Shown piece after piece: positions 12,055 to 15,987 of a stretch of 15,987 nt of DNA. Each line of letters begins with the position of its first letter. The first letter of the stretch is position 1. The stretch is taken from the NCBI RefSeq assembly GCF_937934665.1, contig NZ_CALGYW010000006.1:1-15987 (forward strand), in the 5' to 3' direction. This DNA comes from an uncultured Anaerococcus sp. GTDB lineage: Bacteria > Bacillota > Clostridia > Tissierellales > Peptoniphilaceae. The notes under the pieces were generated by a model. The model was not told the DNA's origin, ran no database searches, and saw only the letters and a list, made by a program, of their open reading frames with translations. A program made the position numbers and the translations under genes.

Positions 12055-13461
12055 CTAGATTCTTTCTAATAGTTCTATTAAGAATTTATAATTATTTGCT
12101 ATTGATTTGATGTTTGCTCTTTCTTCTGGGCTGTGGGCGCCTTGTATTTCTGGGCCGAAGGAGATCATTTCTGTGTCTTTAAGGGTTTTTTTGAAGAGTC
12201 CGCATTCTAGGCCGCCGTGGGTTGTGGCGATTTCCATTTCGTCGCCGTGGGTGTCTTTCCAGACTTCTTTGGCAAGGTCTATAATTGGGCTTTCTTCTCT
12301 TTGCCAGCCTGAGTACTGGCTTGTAACTTTGGCTCTTCCTCCAAAGCTTTCTACGATTTTCTTTGAAATATTTGCCTTGTAGGCTTTTTGTGAGTCGATT
12401 TCTGACCTAAACATTGAAGAAATCCAGATTACATCTTCCCTATCTTCGATTATGCCTAGGTTTGAGCTGGTTACGATTGAATCACCAACTTTTTTGTAAA
12501 GGCCGTCTGGGATTACAAATAGTAGGTCGACTATTCTCTTTGATAAATCTTTTGTTAGAACTTCGCCATCAAAGGCCCCTTCTTTTACCCAAATATCTCC
12601 CTTTGGATCTACGTCTTTGTATTCGTTTTTAACTTCAGCAATTCTTTCTTCGATAAGTTTGATTGCCTCATTTTTATTTGGCACAGCTACTATAGCCTTT
12701 GCAGAAGATGCGATGGCATTTCTCTTTACACCACCAGAAATTGTTGCAATTTGAAGGCCTTCAATCCCTTCTAAAAGTCTTCCTAGGGTCTTATTGGCAT
12801 TTAGTCTGAATTTATCAATTTCCATACCAGAGTGGCCACCTGCAAAGCCTTTTAGGCCTACTTCAATAATTTCGCCTTCTGCCTTTTCGTATTCTTTATC
12901 AAATTCAATTTCAAGGTCAAGTCCACCTGCACAGCCAACTGTGAGGATTCCTTCTTCTTCAGAGTCGATATTTAGAAGGTATTTTGCAGTAATTTGTGAT
13001 AGGTCAAGCTTACCAGCGCCTCCCATTGAGGTTTCTTCTTCTGTTGTGATAATAGCTTCGATTGGGCCATGTTTTAAGCTATCGTCATCCAAAACTGCCA
13101 TGGCAAAGGCAACTCCAATACCATTGTCAGCACCAAGGGTTGTCCCATCAGCTGTAAGCCAGCCGTCTTCTTCGATTAGCTTTATTGGGTCTTTTTCAAA
13201 ATCGTGACTAGATCCCTCTTCTTTAACACAAACCATGTCCATGTGGCCTTGAAGGGCAACAATTGGGTGGTCTTCATAGCCCTCACTTGCGTCTTTTCTA
13301 ATAATTACATTTAGGGCGTCATCTTGAATGACTTCTAAATTTCTCTCTTTGGCAAAGTTTACCAAAAAGTCTGATACTTCTTTTTCGTTGCTAGATTCTC
13401 TAGGAATTTTGGCAAGCTCTTTAAAATATTTTAAAACTATGTCAGAATAATTTTTTTCCAT
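12055..13461 (-). CDS. pepD: Aminoacyl-histidine dipeptidase (Xaa-His dipeptidase, M20 family)
   Basis: PepD is a cytoplasmic zinc metallopeptidase that cleaves dipeptides, classically those with C-terminal histidine. The 468-residue length is typical of the M20C group. Seen: ALQGHMDMVC with metal ligand His73 and catalytic Asp75, TLGADNGIGVAFAMAVL with bridging Asp112, ITTEEETSMGGAG with catalytic Glu at 141-142, LLNIDSEEEG with the next ligand Asp, GGLECGLF, and the C-terminal GAHSPEER histidine ligand. No signal peptide is visible. ATG at 13461 has AAGGAGAT five to six bases upstream, lying in the last codons of hemZ two bases before it, so the two are co-transcribed. It ends at a strong terminator. 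Identification is secure; exact peptide preference is not known. Confidence 0.94.
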   Translation of the reverse strand: MEKNYSDIVLKYFKELAKIPRESSNEKEVSDFLVNFAKERNLEVIQDDALNVIIRKDASEGYEDHPIVALQGHMDMVCVKEEGSSHDFEKDPIKLIEEDGWLTADGTTLGADNGIGVAFAMAVLDDDSLKHGPIEAIITTEEETSMGGAGKLDLSQITAKYLLNIDSEEEGILTVGCAGGLDLEIEFDKEYEKAEGEIIEVGLKGFAGGHSGMEIDKFRLNANKTLGRLLEGIEGLQIATISGGVKRNAIASSAKAIVAVPNKNEAIKLIEERIAEVKNEYKDVDPKGDIWVKEGAFDGEVLTKDLSKRIVDLLFVIPDGLYKKVGDSIVTSSNLGIIEDREDVIWISSMFRSEIDSQKAYKANISKKIVESFGGRAKVTSQYSGWQREESPIIDLAKEVWKDTHGDEMEIATTHGGLECGLFKKTLKDTEMISFGPEIQGAHSPEERANIKSIANNYKFLIELLERI

Positions 13462-13463
13462 TT

Positions 13464-14765
13464 TTATCTCCTTATCTTAATAATCATCTCGTTCTTGGCA
13501 GCAAGACTCTTTTCAAAATCCTTGTAATAATCTCTTAGATTTCTAGGATTTCTAAATTTTTCACCATTAATAAGCTTGGAATTTGCGTTCATCCCAAGGC
13601 CAAGAATCGATGCGATTTCTTCATTTATGATTATATTATACCTCTGGGCCGTATTATTTCTTTGATAGCCAACATTTTCTAGGTTGGAAATTATATTTTT
13701 TTGCCTATAAAGATAATAAGGCTCATAGGCCATTTCTTTTGTAAAATTAGCTATTTTCTCAGAAATTTTAAGACTTGCTTCTATCTCGCCTGTTTTATCA
13801 GCTTCATCGTATTTAGACCCAGATTTTATGGCCAGGGCGTGGAAGGTGATATTATCTGGAAGAAGATTTTCTAAAATCTCAAAATTTTTCTCAAAAGACT
13901 TATAAGCTTCGCCAGGAAGACCGATTATAAAGTCCATGTTTACTATAAATCCGAGTTCTTTGGCATAGGCATAGATATCTAGAAAATGGTCCATATCTAT
14001 GTCCCTATTAAGATTTTGGAGAATTACCCTATTAAAGGTCTGAGGATTTAGGGAAATTCTCGAAACTCCTCCCGCCTTTAAAATATCAAGCTTATCCTTA
14101 TCGAGTGTATCTTCCCTGCCAGCTTCAAAAGTCAGCTCCTTGTAGGAAAACTTCTCATTTATTGCAGAAAGTATTCTTTCTATCTCTCTATGGGTCAAAA
14201 AAGAAGGAGTTCCCCCGCCAATGTAGATTGCATCAAGCTTTGAGGCAAGCTTAATCCCTTCAATCTCTTTTATAAGATAATCAACATAGACTCCCTTATC
14301 GTGGTGGGCACCGATTAAAGTCGGATAGGAGCAGTAATCGCACCTGGTCGGGCAAAAGGGAATGTTAATATAGAGACTAAAATCATCCGGAGAAAAATCT
14401 AGCCTGTCTTGGCTTTCCTTAACCTTTCTAAGAAGCTTTAGCTTTTCATCTGACAATTTGTAGGTCCTTTTAATCTCATCTAGACTTTTGTTTTTAAGAA
14501 GCTTTGAAGGTTTGGATCCGGTAAGGGTCCCCCAAGGCGATTTGTATGAGGTTTTATCTACCAAGATGTCATAAAGATGAGATTTTAATTCATTATTAGT
14601 TGAAAAATGAATTTTTTCGTCCTTGTAAGTCAAATACGATTCATAAATTCCTATGTCCGCCAAAGTGCTTTTCTCTACAAAAGCAAAATCTTTTTGGTCG
14701 TAGAAAATATTTAAAATATCATATACAATTTTTCTTTTATTTTCATTTTCTAAGTAAATTCTCAT
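13464..14765 (-). CDS. hemZ: HemZ-type radical SAM protein (coproporphyrinogen dehydrogenase family)
   Basis: HemZ relatives are annotated as oxygen-independent coproporphyrinogen III oxidases, but the activity of many is unproven. The 433-residue protein has a family N-terminal region, then IPFCPTRCDYCSYPT with radical SAM cysteines 138, 142 and 145, the YIGGGTPSFLT glycine motif, the FEAGREDT segment, and the C-terminal PYYLYRQKN followed by NVGYQRN. The PYYLYRQKN motif is characteristic of HemZ rather than HemN or HemW. I place the start at ATG 14765, with AGGAAA just upstream. A longer frame begins at a TTG at 14789 inside a terminator stem and is unlikely. It sits upstream of pepD with two bases between. 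No heme genes are in view, so its substrate is uncertain. Confidence 0.85.
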   Translation of the reverse strand: MRIYLENENKRKIVYDILNIFYDQKDFAFVEKSTLADIGIYESYLTYKDEKIHFSTNNELKSHLYDILVDKTSYKSPWGTLTGSKPSKLLKNKSLDEIKRTYKLSDEKLKLLRKVKESQDRLDFSPDDFSLYINIPFCPTRCDYCSYPTLIGAHHDKGVYVDYLIKEIEGIKLASKLDAIYIGGGTPSFLTHREIERILSAINEKFSYKELTFEAGREDTLDKDKLDILKAGGVSRISLNPQTFNRVILQNLNRDIDMDHFLDIYAYAKELGFIVNMDFIIGLPGEAYKSFEKNFEILENLLPDNITFHALAIKSGSKYDEADKTGEIEASLKISEKIANFTKEMAYEPYYLYRQKNIISNLENVGYQRNNTAQRYNIIINEEIASILGLGMNANSKLINGEKFRNPRNLRDYYKDFEKSLAAKNEMIIKIRR

Positions 14766-14774
14766 AATTTTCCT

Positions 14775-14799
14775 ATAAAAAAAGGGCAAATGCCCTTTT
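14775..14799 (-). terminator. Terminator between the CpXC gene and hemZ
   Basis: AAAAGGGCA (14780-14788) and TGCCCTTTT (14791-14799) are perfect inverse copies around two bases. On the minus strand seven Ts follow, then the hemZ ribosome-binding site. It should end transcription from the CpXC gene, though no separate hemZ promoter is seen below it. Confidence 0.8.
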
Positions 14800-14805
14800 G
14801 TGTGA

Positions 14806-14870
14806 ATATATCCATAAATCTGAAGTCTCTAATATATGGATTTCATCCTCATTTCATTTGTCGAAATGAC
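14806..14870. repeat. Possible degenerate extragenic palindromic repeat
   Basis: TCATTT (14854-14859) and AAATGA (14864-14869) pair around GTCG; ATCCAT and ATGGAT, at about 14809 and 14835, form a second pair. The GTCATTTCGA(C) phrase, read on the minus strand, resembles the start of dispersed repeats common between genes in many bacteria. Only by-eye similarity supports this. Confidence 0.35.
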
Positions 14871-14907
14871 GTCCTGCAAATTTTATCAAAAGCTAAATAT
14901 CTAGCCC

Positions 14908-15546
14908 TTATTCTTGTGTCAAAAATTTCTCTGCCCAAGCCCTATCTATCATTAGTTCCATATCCTTTTTTAGAAATTCAGAATAATTTTTGACTATAGT
15001 ATCATAAAGAACGTCAGAAAAATCAAGACTTAGGCCTACATTTAGGTTTGTTGTTAGGTAAAATTTGCCGTCACCCTTGTAGGTCATTTCCTTGATGTCA
15101 CTTGCCTTGTAAGCAAAATCTTCACTATTTATTAGGAAATATTTCATAAGCTCAACTACCTTATCATTAAGGCCTGCTTCAAAGATTGCAATTTTCTCTC
15201 TAAGCATATCATAATTGCAAGTGACCCTTAGGGTATGCTTGATAAGCTCGTCTTTCCTAGCCGCCCCAATTAGGCCAAGCGATGTGGAAAAGGCAAGCCT
15301 TGCCTTCCTATCTACAAAAGCTGGGTCGTTTACAATCATAAATTGGTTGATTTCATCTGTATAGGCAAAGCGGTAGTTTAGGATAAATTCATTGCCGCAA
15401 GATGGGCAAGTAAGGCCTGCAAAATCGCCCGCCTTTATCCTTTCATTTTCTTCGCCTGTTGAAAATATTGCTGTTGGTAAATTTTCTTCAAATTCGTGCT
15501 TACATTTTGGACAAGTTATACCAAAAGTTTTTTCTCTTCTTTTCAT
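14908..15546 (-). CDS. CpXC domain protein with N-terminal zinc ribbon
   Basis: The 212-residue protein starts with two cysteine pairs, CPKC (Cys12, Cys15) and CPSC (Cys47, Cys50), a likely zinc ribbon. The layout of the pairs around a stretch with NLPTAIFSTGEENE, and the following GNEFILNYRF, fits the CpXC family (PF14353), whose function is unknown. The remainder is mixed alpha/beta with no signal peptide or membrane helix, so it is probably cytoplasmic. ATG at 15546 has AAAGGTAAG upstream. It follows the ECF component gene by 51 bases with no clear terminator or promoter between, so the two may be co-transcribed. A terminator follows. Family assignment is good, function unknown. Confidence 0.72.
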   Translation of the reverse strand: MKRREKTFGITCPKCKHEFEENLPTAIFSTGEENERIKAGDFAGLTCPSCGNEFILNYRFAYTDEINQFMIVNDPAFVDRKARLAFSTSLGLIGAARKDELIKHTLRVTCNYDMLREKIAIFEAGLNDKVVELMKYFLINSEDFAYKASDIKEMTYKGDGKFYLTTNLNVGLSLDFSDVLYDTIVKNYSEFLKKDMELMIDRAWAEKFLTQE

Positions 15547-15597
15547 ATCTTACCTTTCTCTTCTTAAGCTTATTCTATATTTACCCAAAAGACGACC

Positions 15598-15987
15598 TTA
15601 GTCTTCAATTTTGACTGCTTTTAGGAGAGGGATAGCAACAATTGTTGCGATAATTATTGAAACTATGGCGTTGATTGTAGATACTGTTCCCTTTTGGACA
15701 AGCTCTGTCATATTAGCTTCCCAAGTAAATCCAAGTATATACTTATTTTTGATAAAGGCCTTTAGTAGATATAAGAAAATATAGGTGATTTGACCAAGAA
15801 CATTGGCAAGGATAAGCCTTGGAGTATTCACAAGTTTTTTCCTATTTTTATATATCATTCCTGCCACAAAGCCCATAGCAAATTTTGAAATAAAGGTGAT
15901 TGGGGCACTTGTAAAATAAACTGGGTCAAATAAATCAAAAAGTGCAGATCCAAGTCCGGCCGATATTCCACCGTAAACAGGTCCAAG
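15598..15987 (-). CDS. ECF transporter S component, partial (5' end beyond the window)
   Basis: S components are membrane proteins that bind vitamins or related small molecules and work with a shared energising module. The frame is open to the right edge and 129 codons are present up to TAA at 15598. Seen: LGPVYGGISAGLGSALFDLF, then APITFISKFAMGFVAGMIY followed by a basic KNRKK loop, a helix with LILANVLGQITYIFLYLL, and a last helix ending LLKAVKIED. The GPVYGG...DLF pattern with the KFAMGFVAG segment is typical of the riboflavin-transporter-like S component group. The ligand cannot be told from this part. An internal ATG at 15876 lies within the conserved region, so it is not the true start. 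Confidence 0.8.
   Translation of the reverse strand, partial: LGPVYGGISAGLGSALFDLFDPVYFTSAPITFISKFAMGFVAGMIYKNRKKLVNTPRLILANVLGQITYIFLYLLKAFIKNKYILGFTWEANMTELVQKGTVSTINAIVSIIIATIVAIPLLKAVKIED

Noticed and set aside
12794..13207. 137-codon open frame on the plus strand
   Set aside because: It is fully antisense to pepD, rich in Ser, Pro and Ile as expected for a shadow frame, and has no ribosome-binding site.
14766..14789. TTG start extending hemZ by eight codons
   Set aside because: The codon is in the stem-loop of a terminator, and the ATG at 14765 has its own ribosome-binding site and matches the family N-terminus.
15598..15876. ATG at 15876 as start of the ECF component gene
   Set aside because: The frame is open and conserved upstream to the window edge (GPVYGG and DLF segments), so this is an internal methionine.

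Overview
The window is low-G+C DNA with short intergenic gaps, clear AGGAGG-type ribosome-binding sites and intrinsic terminators. It carries a SufCBDSU operon, ThiF of the short clostridial type, HemZ and an ECF transporter S component. Together these suggest an anaerobic Firmicute. I infer a Gram-positive anaerobic coccus of the Tissierellia (Anaerococcus/Peptoniphilus-like), but the species cannot be fixed from the sequence alone.

Layout, left to right. Positions 1-212 hold the start of a chromate-transporter-family membrane protein (minus strand, cut by the window edge). It is divergent from a two-gene plus-strand operon of dihydrofolate reductase (folA) and a small CPDC glutaredoxin-like protein. 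A strong hairpin terminator separates these from everything to the right, where all recognised genes are on the minus strand. In transcription order these include the thiamine operon thiS-thiF-thiG-thiH-thiM-thiE (5228 down to 1056). It is preceded by a TTGAAA-17-TATAAT promoter, a TPP riboswitch aptamer, an expression-platform terminator with a matching antiterminator, and a second terminator-like hairpin touching the thiS ribosome-binding site. Upstream of that lies the iron-sulfur assembly operon sufC-sufB-sufD-sufS-sufU plus a 60-residue two-helix membrane protein (10540 down to 5530). Its -35 box sits inside a perfect 16-bp palindrome. Further upstream are ptsH (HPr), a gene-free stretch of about 1.1 kb, pepD (Xaa-His dipeptidase) with hemZ (HemZ-type radical SAM enzyme), a CpXC zinc-ribbon protein, and a partial ECF transporter S component.

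How the genes fit together. The thi operon makes the thiazole half of thiamine (ThiS, ThiF, ThiG, ThiH), can salvage hydroxyethylthiazole (ThiM), and couples thiazole to the pyrimidine (ThiE). It has no thiC or thiD, so the pyrimidine must come from elsewhere. ThiS needs sulfur from a cysteine desulfurase and ThiH needs a [4Fe-4S] cluster. The adjacent SUF operon can supply both in principle, as can be said for the [4Fe-4S] enzyme HemZ.

The least explained parts are the 10942-12054 gap, the double-terminator leader of thiS, and the palindrome over the suf promoter. The gap holds a large nested inverted repeat, a multi-branched foldable segment, an in-frame-interrupted reading frame and a roughly 240-bp segment bounded by imperfect inverted repeats.
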